Positions 16,023 through 26,200 of a stretch of DNA of 64,000 nt are shown here, piece by piece; position 1 is the first letter of the stretch, and every line of letters starts with the position of its first letter. The notes under the pieces were generated by a model. The model saw nothing but the letters and a program-made list of their open reading frames with translations, was not told the DNA's origin and ran no database searches. The translations under genes and the position numbers were made by a program. The stretch comes from Acaryochloris sp. CCMEE 5410. Lineage in GTDB: Bacteria > Cyanobacteriota > Cyanobacteriia > Thermosynechococcales > Thermosynechococcaceae. Where the stretch lies: contig NZ_AFEJ02000003.1 of NCBI RefSeq assembly GCF_000238775.2, forward strand, positions 62,001 to 126,000, given 5' to 3'.

Positions 16023-17312
16023 TCAACAACTCGCCACCGGCAGTTCCGCCCAACACGTCGTATACCTCGGTGACTGCCACTTCGACTGCATCCGCCAGAT
16101 CTGCCGAACCCCCGACGCCGCAATCTCCAGCGTCCCTCGCCCGAATCGTTCGTTGACCTTATCCATGATTGACATCAGCCGCTTGCGTTTCTCCCAATCC
16201 TCATCCTTCTCCCAGAGGTGCCCTTGTATGGTCGTCTCTGAGGCTAAACCCACCATCAAGACACCCGCCTTCTGAAATTCTCGCCCCGGTTCATAGATAC
16301 GCTCCATCGCTTTCCGGGCAGCCTCCACAATTGCTGGGGTGTAGTTGGTGGCTATGGAGAACGTGACCGTCACCGATTGACGAAAATACCCCGGCTTAAA
16401 GGGGCTTGTCCGCGCGAAGACAACCATTGCCTCTGCCACCTGCCCTTGTTCCCGTAACTTTTCCGCCGCCCTGGAAGCGTAGGCTGCGATCGCTTCCTGC
16501 AAATCCGCCAACTTCGTCACAGGTTGGCCGAAGGATCGGGACACGCAGGTTTCCTTTTTCGGTTTAGCAACCAGCTTCAGGGGTAAACAGGAGATACCCC
16601 GCAGCTCGTGGATCATCCTCACTCCCACCACCCCCATTTTTTTGCGGATCAGCCCCTCGTTAGCATCCCGGAGTTCCTTCGCTGTCTCAATTCCCTGAGC
16701 GTTCAGCCACTTGTTGTATTGGCGGCCAATCCCCCAGATGTCTGCGACTGGAAATGTGGCTAGGATGCTCTCTGCTTCAGGGGAGTCATCTAGATTGAAA
16801 ACGCTATTATATCTTGATGTTTCCTTTGCCACCTGCAAAGACACCTTGGCTAGAGTCTTCGTAGTTGCCACCCCCAATGAAACGGGTATACCTGTCCACT
16901 GGCTTACAGTATCCTTGATGTGATGGGCGTATTCCGTAACGTTTTGATGGCTGAAGGGAGTTAGGTCTAGCCAAGCTTCATCAATGCTGTAGACCTCGAT
17001 ATCTGGCGCAAACATTGCCAGCGAATCCATCACTCTCGATGACATGTCTCCATAAAGGACATAATTGGCGCTGAATGTTACGATCCCATATTTCGCTATC
17101 TTGTCCCTAATTTTAAATATTGGCACTCCCATCTGGATGCCCAGTTCCTTCGCTGCCTTGTTTCTCGATACAACACATCCGTCGTTATTACTCAGTGAAA
17201 GACAAGGCAATCCCCTAAACTGAGGCTGAAAATTGACTTCAACTGAATTATAGAAAGAGTCACAATCAACTATGCCGTATATCTTTGAGGGACTAGAAGG
17301 AATGGATGACAT
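16023..17312 (-). CDS. umuC: UmuC-type Y-family DNA polymerase V subunit
   Basis: A roughly 429-residue translesion polymerase from ATG 17312; an in-frame TTG at 17336 is the alternative start. Catalytic motifs are VDCDSFYNSVE (D16, D18) and YSIDEAWLD (D111, E112), followed by the helix-hairpin-helix region (ADIWGIGRQYNKWL), the little finger and the UmuC C-terminal end (SPRYTTCWAELPV). It overlaps the umuD stop by 20 bases, so the pair is translationally coupled. It makes error-prone DNA polymerase activity after DNA damage. I found no clear LexA box upstream of the operon. Confidence 0.92.
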   Translation of the reverse strand: MSSIPSSPSKIYGIVDCDSFYNSVEVNFQPQFRGLPCLSLSNNDGCVVSRNKAAKELGIQMGVPIFKIRDKIAKYGIVTFSANYVLYGDMSSRVMDSLAMFAPDIEVYSIDEAWLDLTPFSHQNVTEYAHHIKDTVSQWTGIPVSLGVATTKTLAKVSLQVAKETSRYNSVFNLDDSPEAESILATFPVADIWGIGRQYNKWLNAQGIETAKELRDANEGLIRKKMGVVGVRMIHELRGISCLPLKLVAKPKKETCVSRSFGQPVTKLADLQEAIAAYASRAAEKLREQGQVAEAMVVFARTSPFKPGYFRQSVTVTFSIATNYTPAIVEAARKAMERIYEPGREFQKAGVLMVGLASETTIQGHLWEKDEDWEKRKRLMSIMDKVNERFGRGTLEIAASGVRQIWRMQSKWQSPRYTTCWAELPVASC

Positions 17313-17718
17313 GGGCAACAACCCCCCAAACCTCAAAGTCCCGACCCTCTGAAATTTCTATGGGCGCAGTGCAAGCACTCGCAGCTAGCAAGTAGACCTT
17401 ATTCCCTCTGTAGGACAAGCGCTTGACCGTAAAACCACCGTCGAGGATAGCAACCACGATTGCCCCATCAGTGGGATTAATTGAGCGGTCAACGATCAAC
17501 AGATCTCCTGATCGGATGCCTGCCTCAGTCATTGAGTGACCCTCAACCCTCATATAAAAAGTAGCTGTAGGATGGCTGACGAGATATTGTTTGAGGTCTA
17601 ATGAGTTTTCCTGGAAATCTTCTGCGGGAGAGGGAAAGCTAGCCCAAACAAGGGTTGGAAAGATAGGCAGGCAGACAGAATCTGCCCAAGCGACAGGATA
17701 AACTGATCGAACAAGCAT
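17293..17718 (-). CDS. umuD: UmuD-type self-cleaving S24 peptidase
   Basis: A 141-residue UmuD. The catalytic Ser is S62 in EGHSMTEAGI and the Lys is K99 in FTVKRL. The likely cleavage region is VWASFPSPAEDF (about residues 24-35), where an Ala-Ser bond replaces the usual Ala/Cys-Gly. RecA-stimulated autocleavage would yield UmuD' for polymerase V. It precedes and overlaps umuC in the standard order. It lies beside the partition genes, a common plasmid arrangement. Confidence 0.88.
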   Translation of the reverse strand: MLVRSVYPVAWADSVCLPIFPTLVWASFPSPAEDFQENSLDLKQYLVSHPTATFYMRVEGHSMTEAGIRSGDLLIVDRSINPTDGAIVVAILDGGFTVKRLSYRGNKVYLLAASACTAPIEISEGRDFEVWGVVAHVIHSF

Positions 17719-17829
17719 TACAACAATATATATGTACTATTAATATTTAGCACAGTTCCAGCTATTTTCTCTAGGCCATTGATTATTCTCTGACTGAAAC
17801 GTGATTTTTGCTGGCAGCAACAAACTAAT

Positions 17830-18381
17830 TCAAATCTCTTCCAGTCTTTTCCTGACTGTCTTTGCAGCCTTTTCTTGTCCAGCAACTAGCCTCTTTATCC
17901 GTTCCTCCTTGGCTTCTATTAAAATTTGGTTAATCAATGATTCTGGTAAGACCTCCCAATTCCTTATAAACGAGTCAACTATGACCTCATAAGGAATTCC
18001 CGTTGACATCTTCAAGGTTCTCAGCTTCGCAACAGACTCTTCTGAAAGCCTCATTGCAACTTTCTTGTATTCTATTTCTGACAAACCTGAATCTACTTTA
18101 TTATTTTCTTGTTTACCAGAATCTTGTTTTCTAGAAGCTAGTCTACTTGAATCTAGAATTGTTTTTTCTTGTGCAATTAAAGGTGACTCTTCGCCTAACG
18201 AGAAAGTGCTTTCAGGTTTCTTAGAATCTGTAAAACTTGAATCAGTTTTTGTAGAATCAGGTTTCTTGTTTACCAGAATCTTGTTTTCCTTTACATTATT
18301 ACTATCTTTGCCTGCGGTAACAAGTGTTTTAGACGGAATGCTTATAGGGCCAGTTGGCAGTTTTTTCTTAGGCTTACTCAC
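17830..18381 (-). CDS. ParB-like partition partner with internal DNA repeats
   Basis: A 183-residue protein overlapping the parA stop by 8 bases, so it is the second gene of the partition operon. The N-terminal two thirds are low-complexity (Lys, Ser, Asp; units like KPDSTKTDSSFTDSKKPEST). The C-terminal part (about 108-183) looks like a ribbon-helix-helix type fold (YKKVAMRLSEESVAKLRTLK, then YEVIVDSFI) with a basic helical tail. By position it is the centromere-binding factor. The low-complexity part contains two copies of a 27-bp repeat read in two different frames, so its protein sequence may be a by-product of DNA sites. Confidence 0.7.
   Translation of the reverse strand: MSKPKKKLPTGPISIPSKTLVTAGKDSNNVKENKILVNKKPDSTKTDSSFTDSKKPESTFSLGEESPLIAQEKTILDSSRLASRKQDSGKQENNKVDSGLSEIEYKKVAMRLSEESVAKLRTLKMSTGIPYEVIVDSFIRNWEVLPESLINQILIEAKEERIKRLVAGQEKAAKTVRKRLEEI
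18105..18131 (-). repeat. 27-bp centromere-like repeat, copy inside the parB-like gene
   Basis: On the minus strand this begins GAAAACAAGATTCTGG and ends TAAACAAGAAA. It is identical over 27 bp to 18262-18288. Here it is read as (R)KQDSGKQE, one base out of register with the other copy. Confidence 0.75.
18262..18288 (-). repeat. 27-bp centromere-like repeat, second copy inside the parB-like gene
   Basis: Identical in DNA to 18105-18131 but read as ENKILVNKK. Conservation of DNA across two reading frames argues for a cis-acting site, most simply a ParB binding site. Confidence 0.75.
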
Positions 18382-19186
18382 TCAGAATCACCTCGATAAT
18401 CTCTTTATATGGCTTGGCTAATTTTGTCTGGCCTGCTTCATCTAATGACCAGCCCATATTATTGGTCTGCTGAACAAAGGTGCTTTGTCTCAATGGTTGA
18501 AAAATATTTGTGCCATTAACTGAGGTGTTAAGAGCCTCCAGTGCAGCTTTAGTCATTCGAGTTTTATTTGACCCAGCCCACTGTTCCCTAGTTGGTAAAA
18601 TTCCAATAATATCTGGCACATCAAACTCAAGGTCTTCCAATTCTCGGACGAGAACGATTGTATTAATGGCTCCAGATACACCTTTATGTGTACATTCTGT
18701 GGGAATCACCAATAATTCTGACGCAAGGATAGCGTTGTAAGTTAGCATCCCCTTTGCAGGTGGGCTATCAATAACTACATAGTCATACTTATCCAAAATT
18801 TGTTTAAGGGATCTACGAAGTACTCTTTCCCTGCCAGGATTCATTGCAATCGCGTCTGATGCTCTAGCCAAGCTGTAGTCACTTGGAGCTAAATACAGAT
18901 TGTCGCCACGATCTTCATTTAGTGGCTTTTGGATTATGTCAGTAATACTGATGCGGTCATCATCATTAAGTATCGTCTCAGCGATGGTTGCTATCTCAGA
19001 TAAATCTGACCAACCCATCCACTGACTGAGGTTACCTTGTGGATCAAAATCGACGGCTAAGGTTTTCCCATGATCAGACAGCATGGTTGCCAGATTTAGA
19101 GCTGTTGTCGTTTTACCGGAGCCACCGCTAAGACAACTAACAGAAATCACTTTAGCTTTTCTAGGTTTCTTGTTAGAGCTTTTCAT
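18374..19186 (-). CDS. parA: ParA-type partition ATPase (first module)
   Basis: A 270-residue ATPase with Walker A CLSGGSGKTTT (residues 18-28), Walker A' FDPQGNLSQWMGW and Walker B YDYVVIDSPP. The signature lysine that normally opens the deviant Walker A (K-G-G-x-G-K) is Ser20 here. It should drive segregation of the plasmid over the nucleoid with the overlapping ParB-like protein. The 5' region carries repeats that also occur inside the partner gene. It is related in motif and layout to the second ParA at 42500. Confidence 0.88.
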   Translation of the reverse strand: MKSSNKKPRKAKVISVSCLSGGSGKTTTALNLATMLSDHGKTLAVDFDPQGNLSQWMGWSDLSEIATIAETILNDDDRISITDIIQKPLNEDRGDNLYLAPSDYSLARASDAIAMNPGRERVLRRSLKQILDKYDYVVIDSPPAKGMLTYNAILASELLVIPTECTHKGVSGAINTIVLVRELEDLEFDVPDIIGILPTREQWAGSNKTRMTKAALEALNTSVNGTNIFQPLRQSTFVQQTNNMGWSLDEAGQTKLAKPYKEIIEVILSE

Positions 19187-19207
19187 GTTTCATGAATAAA
19201 AGAATCT

Positions 19208-19258
19208 GGAAAACAAGATTTTAGTAAACAAGAAGAATGTAACGTACTTTCTTGTTTA
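19208..19258. repeat. Centromere-like repeats upstream of the first parA
   Basis: 19208-19234 on the plus strand matches the 27-bp repeats inside the parB-like gene with only a few differences (AAAACAAGATTTTAGTAAAC). TAAACAAGAA at 19225-19234 and TTCTTGTTTA at 19249-19258 form an inverted pair. This is the likely parS and autoregulation site, 22-72 bases ahead of the parA start. Confidence 0.65.
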
Positions 19259-19294
19259 TGTCTATAAGAAGTTATAAATCAGAGCAGCAAAGAG

Positions 19295-19546
19295 TTACAA
19301 GGATTCGAGGTCCAAGGAGATGAAGGGTCTATCGTTGATCAACACCAGATAAGGTGTTCCAAGTTGGGTGTTGGTTATCAGATACTTCAGAACTAGGCAC
19401 TGCTCGATGCGTTGCGATCGCAGATTCACCACCGCTGGCATGACCACAGGGACTGCGCTCTCCTTCGATTGTTCCGCACCAAACTCAACAAGACGAACTG
19501 GTGGGATGTCGGAAGTTTGAGAGAAACGCGATATAAATTGCACCAC
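19295..19546 (-). CDS. Possible small protein upstream of parA
   Basis: An 83-codon frame from a GTG start with reasonable composition (VVMPAVVNLRSQRIEQCLVL, LGTPYLVLINDRPF). There is no known domain and no good ribosome site. It could be a genuine small gene or a remnant cut by the neighbouring ISL3 element. Confidence 0.3.
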   Translation of the reverse strand: MVQFISRFSQTSDIPPVRLVEFGAEQSKESAVPVVMPAVVNLRSQRIEQCLVLKYLITNTQLGTPYLVLINDRPFISLDLESL

Positions 19547-20287
19547 TGAGTATGAACTTGAAGATCACTATATTAGATCGATGGTTTTAATTCCAGATTT
19601 ATATATAAAATCTGTATTACATTAAAAATTACATTTCGCGACACGATGTCGCTAGAACGAGTGGATTTGTCGCTCACACCATAACTTGGCTCTTGTCCTC
19701 TTTTGGTGATGCGGATAATGAAGTAGAGGATAGAGGGGTAAACCATTACCAGGTATGGCTATGGAACTCCTCCAACACTTCCTTCCGTGCCAAGATACCC
19801 TCCACTTGGATAGCTGGGAACTTGACTCCACAAACCATCAGATGACTTTGAATGTGTCCTCAACTCAAGTGTTTGCCTGTTGTCCTGTCTGTAATCAAAT
19901 CACTCACCGCGTTCACAGTCGCTATGAGCGAACCCTGAGAGACCTTCCCTGTGTGGATTTCTGCCTGACTATTCTGCTTCAAGTTTGCAAGTTCTTTTGC
20001 CGCAACGAGGCTTGCAAACGACGCATCTTCACTGAGCGATTACCCCAGGTAGCGGTCCCTTGGGCCAGGCGAACGATTCGCTTTGCAGAACACCTTAGCT
20101 CGATTGGCCTTGCCCTTGGGGGTGCGGCAGCAGCCCGTTTGAGCTATCAAATCAATTACGGAAGTAGTCGCAATACAATGTTGCGCTCCATTGCCCAGCT
20201 TGAGATTCCCCCAACTCCAACCCCCAAGGTTTTAGGGGTGGATGATGTTGCGCTGCGGAAGGGACATATCTACGGCACAATTTTGGT

Positions 20288-21662
20288 GTTAGTGTCCTGA
20301 TTTATTCGCCATGGGCTGAGATAGCTGAAATGCTTTGATAATAGAGAATTCAGAGCACTCCTTTATGAACATTGCCCAACGCGAGCAGCAGATTATCCGC
20401 ATCCAATCTCAAAGTTCCTATGCTTCTATTAACGAAGCCCTAGAATCAACCCTTCGTCTTGAAGCTAACCGAGTCACCCAGATCGCAGTAGAGTCAGCTC
20501 TAGACGAAGAAGTTCAAGCTTATCTATCAGAGATTCAAGGGGATCGACCTCGACGTTCAGGCTACTATCAACGGATCCTTGATACCCAGTACGGCAGGAT
20601 TACTCAGCTGTCCGTTCCCAAACTACGGAAAGGGAATGCAGGCCGAGAGTGGCAGATTTTAGAGCGTTACCAACGAGCCCTTGGCAGCCTGCTAGAGTTT
20701 TGCCTAGGGCTGTATGTCATGGGCTTATCGCTTCGAGATCTGCAAGAAGCTCTCTATGAGATCCTGGGTGCAGTCTTATCCGTGAATGCCATTAACCGGA
20801 TTACACTTAAAGCCCAGAAGCAGATGCTCCAAAGTCGTCAGACTCGTCTTGAGAAAACCCCTTTTATTTTGATTGTTGATGGGGTTTGGGCGAGTGTTCA
20901 ATGTGCGTCTGAAGACTTTTGGGAAGACCAAGCTGGGCATATTCGGAAACTACGCCGTGCGGAAGACAGAGTCATCTTAGTGGCCATGGCGATATGGCCA
21001 AATGGGACACAAACTGTTCTCCATTATGAAATTGCTGTCCAAGAATCTGAGGCAGCTTGGCTACTGTTCTTTGAGCACCTGCGGCAACGAGGATTGCAAA
21101 CCCATTTGGTGAAGCTGATTGTGAGTGATGGCACCACTGGGCTACCTAAGGTAATTCGCGCTCTGTTTCCCCTCGCGCAACATCAACGGTGCATTACCCA
21201 TAAGGTTCGAGCGATGCTCCGGCATTTGGGCTATGAGCAATTGCCACACCTGGATGCTCAAGGACAAGAACTGTCCCACTCTGAAGCCAAGAAGCTGCGG
21301 TATTCACAAATTAAACACGATGCCTATGCTATCTATAAAGCGCCAGACTGGGAAGAAGCTATTGTTGCGTTGCTCGTGTTTGCACAGAAATGGACAGACC
21401 TTGAACCCGATGCGGTCAGAACCTTTACCAAAGATTTTGCCCTGACCTTGAGTTTCTATGATTTTGATGAATCCATTCATTCGCTGATTCGTACTTCCAA
21501 TGCGCTAGAACGGTTGTTCCGAGAATTCCGAACCAAAGCTGATGAGATTGGTGCTTTCCCCAATGAGGAGAGCTGTTTAGCGATTTTCTTCCTCGTCTCA
21601 CGCAGAGATCATGCCAAGCATGATCGTCTCAATAACCATGGCGAATAAATCGGGACACTAAC
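20288..21662 (+). mobile_element. IS256-family (Mutator) insertion sequence
   Basis: A 1375-bp element with 27-bp inverted repeats (GTTAGTGTCCYGATTTATTC, then GCCATGG) differing at one position, flanked by 8-bp direct repeats ATTTTGGT at 20280-20287 and 21663-21670. It is inserted in the ISL3 transposase gene. Intact ends and a clean duplication show a recent insertion. Confidence 0.9.
20365..21648 (+). CDS. IS256-family (Mutator-type) transposase
   Basis: About 427 residues from ATG 20365. The catalytic triad is visible: D in LIVDGVWASVQ, D in LIVSDGTTGLPKVIRALFP and E in NALERLFREFRTKADEIGAF. QHQRCITHKVRAM is the family's C-x(2)-H region. The length is usual for the family. It is intact and therefore probably active, and able to move the element out of the ISL3 gene. 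Confidence 0.92.
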   Translation: MNIAQREQQIIRIQSQSSYASINEALESTLRLEANRVTQIAVESALDEEVQAYLSEIQGDRPRRSGYYQRILDTQYGRITQLSVPKLRKGNAGREWQILERYQRALGSLLEFCLGLYVMGLSLRDLQEALYEILGAVLSVNAINRITLKAQKQMLQSRQTRLEKTPFILIVDGVWASVQCASEDFWEDQAGHIRKLRRAEDRVILVAMAIWPNGTQTVLHYEIAVQESEAAWLLFFEHLRQRGLQTHLVKLIVSDGTTGLPKVIRALFPLAQHQRCITHKVRAMLRHLGYEQLPHLDAQGQELSHSEAKKLRYSQIKHDAYAIYKAPDWEEAIVALLVFAQKWTDLEPDAVRTFTKDFALTLSFYDFDESIHSLIRTSNALERLFREFRTKADEIGAFPNEESCLAIFFLVSRRDHAKHDRLNNHGE

Positions 21663-22894
21663 ATTTTGGTGGACCTAGAACAGCATCGGATCGTTGAACT
21701 CCTGCCTGATCGCGAAGCTCAGACGCTAGTCGATTGGTTGGAGGAACACCCTGGTGTCGAGATCTTTTCGCGTGATCGCTCCAAGACATACAAGTCAGCG
21801 ATGAGTGAAGGTGCTCCCAATGCTATCCAGGTCGCAGATCGCTTTCACCTGCTGGATAATCTACAAGAGGTGTTAGAGAACGTATTTCACTCTCATTGCC
21901 CTGTTCTCAAAAGTGTGGATGAAACGCTGCTGAAGCAACGTTTCCCCGAACCTCTAGCACCGAAGAGCGTTAGTAAAACTAAGAGTGCTCGTGAGGAGCA
22001 AAAGGCTCAAAGTCGTGCTCGTCGATTGGAACAGTATGAGCAAATCCACGCCTTGAAAAAACAGGGATTTCTCATTATAGATATTGCTCATCAACTCAAC
22101 ATCAACAGGCATACGGTCTCTAAGTATTTGGCTGCTCCTGTTTTCCCGGAACGTCAGACTCGTACTCAACTAGCAGAGACAGTTATCGATCCCTATAAAG
22201 CCTATCTTTACCAAGAATGGATGGCAGGGCGTCACAATGCCCAACAACTGTTTGAAGAGATTCAACAGCAAGGCTTCAAAGGCTGCTATGGAACAGTTGT
22301 TTATTACCTTCGGAAACTCCATCCCTTTAGCCCGCGTAACCCATCGAAACCAAAAGCTCGCCCCCCAAGGGAGCCATCCAATCGTGTATCGGAGAAAGGG
22401 TCTAAGGATAAGATAACGGAGCCAAAACCTTTGACACCCAGGAATGCGTCATGGTTGGTGATGCGCCACCTTGATCAACTGACCGAAGAAGAGGAAGACA
22501 CTCTGGTACTACTCAGTGGACAGCCTGAGCTATCCGATGCCATTACGCTGACACAGAGTTTTTTGTTCTTAGTCCGAAAGCGGTTACCCCAGCACTTAGA
22601 CAACTGGTTGGAACTTGCAAAGAACAGCTCATTCAAGCCATTTCAGACTTTTGCGAAAGGGTTAAGTGATGACTATGAGGCAGTCAAAGCAGGGTTGACA
22701 TTAGAAGTTAGCAATGGGCCAGTGGAGGGATTTAACAACAAACTGAAAATGATTAAGCGCCAAATGTACGGGAGGGCAGGCCTCGACCTTTTGAATAAAC
22801 GCCTGGTGCTTGCAAGCTGAAATAATTACTAGTTATGGTTTTGAGTCCATTTACTACAGCATCACCAAAAGAGGACAAGACCCAGGTTATGGTG

Positions 22895-23200
22895 TTTACG
22901 ACACTGGAACTTTCTCCAGGATTGACTTTGAGAAGTTGGGTGTTCGCTGGTGGTTCTGGTCGGGCTGGTCTTTGCGACAAATCAATGAGTCAAAAATTCA
23001 GTGATTCCAGTAAAACGTGATTTAGTCCCATCGTTTGTATCACTGATTCATCGAAATACTTCAGACTCAAGCAGTATTTACGTACTGTCTCTCACCAACT
23101 CCACCCATTCTTAAACATTCCTACAATCGCTTGCCCTCAACCGCCATTCTTGTTTAAATCAGCACATCGCATCAAAAACTAGACGATTTAACTAAATCTG
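22895..23200. other. Non-coding stretch between the ISL3 element and the giant gene
   Basis: I see no gene here. The TTTGTCGC octamer occurs in both flanks of the ISL3 element (about 19667-19674 and, inverted, 22974-22981), perhaps the remains of a palindrome split by the insertion. A promoter for the gene at 23201 is expected here but not obvious. Confidence 0.3.
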
Positions 23201-26200
23201 ATGTCGCAGCAAGACGACCTTGCCGAATTATTCGCGGCTGAGTTTCTGGCGGGCAAATCCTACAGCACTATCGTAGAAGCCCGGAACCAGGCATCTCAGT
23301 TGCTCAATCAACCCGTGCGCCCTGGCAGTCCCCTAGCAAAGCTGGTGGATGAGTCCGTTGAAGCTGGGTTAGTTCGTGCTGCGAGGGAAATCATCGGACA
23401 ATCTGAAGATCCTCTTAAGACCTACACCGACCTTGTTGACCTCACCAATCGCCAGCCCAGGCTCGGGGTCCGATCCTCCACCAGCGTCAAACAGCAAGCC
23501 TATTCCACTCCTCTCCCTATTGCATATTTGGCGGCCAACCTCGCAGGAATTACGGCTGAGTCCACCGTTTACGAACCGAGTGCTGGACATGGGGCATTGG
23601 TCCTGAATGCCACCCCGGAAAACTGCACGATCAACGAGCTAAACCCAGACCGGGCCAAGGATCTAAGACGCCAAGGATTCACGGTTACTGAGCAGGATGC
23701 TTCGGCCTATCTCCCAGACCAGCTCCATGATGTGGTGATTGCCAACCCTCCCTTTGGCCGAGTCAAGGGGGACAACGGCAGGGCCAAGCGGTTCCAACTC
23801 CCCGGCAATCCAAGGGGAACGAGCCAGATCGATCATGCGATCGCACTGCAAGCCCTCCGAGCGATGAAACCTGATGGCCGTGCCGTCCTGATTCTTGGTG
23901 GCAAACCCGAAACCGATCCAAGGGAACGAGCCGAAGCCTACAACACCTTGGAGTCTCGGGGGTTCTTCTATCCCTTATATCAACAGTACGGAGTGACCCA
24001 GCATTTCACGATTTCTGGAGACTTGTATAAGAAGCAAGGGGCAGGTTGGCCGCTGGATATGATCGTAATTGAAGGGAAGGTATATTCTCAACGACCCCTA
24101 CCCGGAGTAGAGCCACCGAAAATCTATGAATCCTTTGATGAATTGCGAGGACTACTGAATGCAAATCCCCAGCTATACAACTTATCAGACCTACAACAAG
24201 GTTTGGATACCCAAGGAAGAGGGGAATCAACGCCTATTCATCGTCAGAGTCCCCTCCGAGATGCAGCAGATGGAACATCAGGAGTATCTCGACCTGATGA
24301 ATTGCCGCATGGAGTGGATGATCCAAGACTGGCTGAAACATTACCAGGAGTCGAGGGAGGAAGTACAGGCTCTCCTGTCCAAAACCCTTCGACACATGCA
24401 CCCCACCCAGGAAATCCCGAGTCTCTACGACGACGAGGGAGAGATGAAACAGATGTGGATTTGGGCCACGGACTGGGGAGACAGTCTGCTGGAGTGCAAC
24501 GAGAAATGGATGCAGTGGCTGAGACTGATCAATCCAGAGGTGACATTCCCCATAGATCTAACCCTGAAGAGTCCACTACCCCAAGCCCAACTGATGGACA
24601 AGCACGACAGCATCAACCTAGAGGAGTTCCTGATCGACCTGAGATCGGACTTCGACTAAATTCCCTTGAACTAAACCATCATTCTGAGGACAACCTGATG
24701 GCTGAGCAGTTTAATACCGCTTATATCCCTCGCAGCAAAGGGAGATCGCCTGGAACCTTAATCCCAACCAATATGGCTGTTTCGGCTCAACGTGCTTTGG
24801 ATAAGTTAGAAGCCAAACATGGCAATGTGGACGAGTTTGTGATGAATCGACTGGGGTATGACTCCAGAGGCCATCTCTATGAACGCCTATACGCCGAGCA
24901 GATCGATTCGTTAGCCTTGTCGTTTGACCAAAAGGATCAAGGCAAAATCTTCCTCAACGGCGATCAAACTGGGAATGGCAAGGGACGGTTCGGAGCAGCC
25001 AGCATTATTGATGCCAAGAGGCGAGGCCACATCCCTATATTTGTCACCAAAGATCCTCAACTCTACAAATCAATGTTGGAAGACTTAGCTGATATTGGTT
25101 TTACTGATATCAACCCCTTTATTACCAACAATGAAGAGAAAATCACCCTCAACAATGGCCGCATCCTAAATACGGGAAATGCAGCTAGCCAAGCCTCAGA
25201 GATGAACCGGATTACTGATCAACAGGATCTAGGGGGGTACGATGTGATTTTCACGACCTATGCCCAACTGCAAACGGTAAATAAGAAAAGCACTTTGAGA
25301 CGGGAGTTCCTATCCAATATTGCCCCGTCATCGTCATTGATTTTCGATGAGGCTCATGAAGCAGGGGGTAGCGTCGGGGATGCAGGCTGGGTCAACAGAA
25401 ATGCCCCAGCCAATCGAGCTGATTTTGTCAGGCAATTAGTAGATCGCTCTGCTGAGACAGTTTTTATGAGCGCCACAGCCACAAAAGACCCGGCTGTAAT
25501 GGATTTGTACGCTCGACGTACTGACGCTAAGCATACTGTCTCCAGCATGGAGAATTTAGAAAATACCCTGAAAGCTGGCGGCATTCCACTACAACAAATG
25601 ATGGCGACTCAGTTCGTTGCCTCTGGCAATATGCTCAGACGGGAACGGAGCTTTGAGAATATTTCATTTGATGCCAAGCAAGTTCCTGTCGATCATGGGA
25701 TTGCTGATGGGATTTCTGGCATCATGAGAGCCATTGATAGGTTTGACAAAGCCAAGGTAGAAGCCATCAAAGAACTTAGCAAAGAAGTTCGCAAGGAAGC
25801 CAAAAAAGTCAGTGAAGACAATTCTATTGGCAAATCTGGAGCAAAATCAAAAAGCTTTTCTTCGCTCATGCACAACTCGATTGAGCAAGGACTCCTCTCT
25901 CAAAAAGCTGAGGCTACAGTCCAAGAAGCGATCTCTGCCTTGGAACGGGGAGAGAAACCCCTAATTGCCGTCGCCAATACAATGGATTCGTTTATTGGCA
26001 ACTTTGCGAAGGATCGGGGGATTGAAGCAGGTGATCCGATCAACATTTCCTTTGGTGATGTGCTAGAGCGATATCTGAATCGCTCTCGGGATGTGACTAT
26101 TACGGACTATTCAGGCACATCTATGCGACGACCCATGACGGAGGGTGAGCTAGGAGGATTAGCACTGGCTGCGTTTGAAGAGGCCAAAGAACTCATTGCC

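Larger units (their letters stand above)
19755..22820 (+). pseudogene. ISL3-family transposase split by an insertion
   Basis: The frame from ATG 19755 covers the N-terminal zinc-binding region (CCPVCNQITHRVHSRYERTL, FCRNEACKRRIF) and the start of the DDE core (VLGVDDVALRKGHIYGTIL). It resumes after the inserted element at 21671 as VDLEQHRIVELLPDREA, then FSRDRSKTYKSAM, VADRFHLLDNL, a helix-turn-helix insert (IIDIAHQLNINRHTVSKYL) and the last catalytic region NGPVEGFNNKLKMIKRQMYG. Precise removal of 20288-21670 gives one open frame of 560 codons. It is inactive unless the inner element excises. Confidence 0.85.
19677..22894 (+). mobile_element. ISL3-family element interrupted by an IS256-family element
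   Basis: Imperfect terminal inverted repeats of about 35 bp (CACCATAACYTGGSTCTTGT, then CCTCTTTTGGTGATG) lie at 19677-19711 and 22860-22894, with two mismatches. Without the inner IS256-type element and its duplication the element is about 1.8 kb. I see no target duplication outside it. Confidence 0.8.

Noticed and set aside
17719-17760. Possible LexA box upstream of umuD
   Set aside because: Only a partial GTAC half-site is present; the second half and spacing do not match known cyanobacterial LexA sites.
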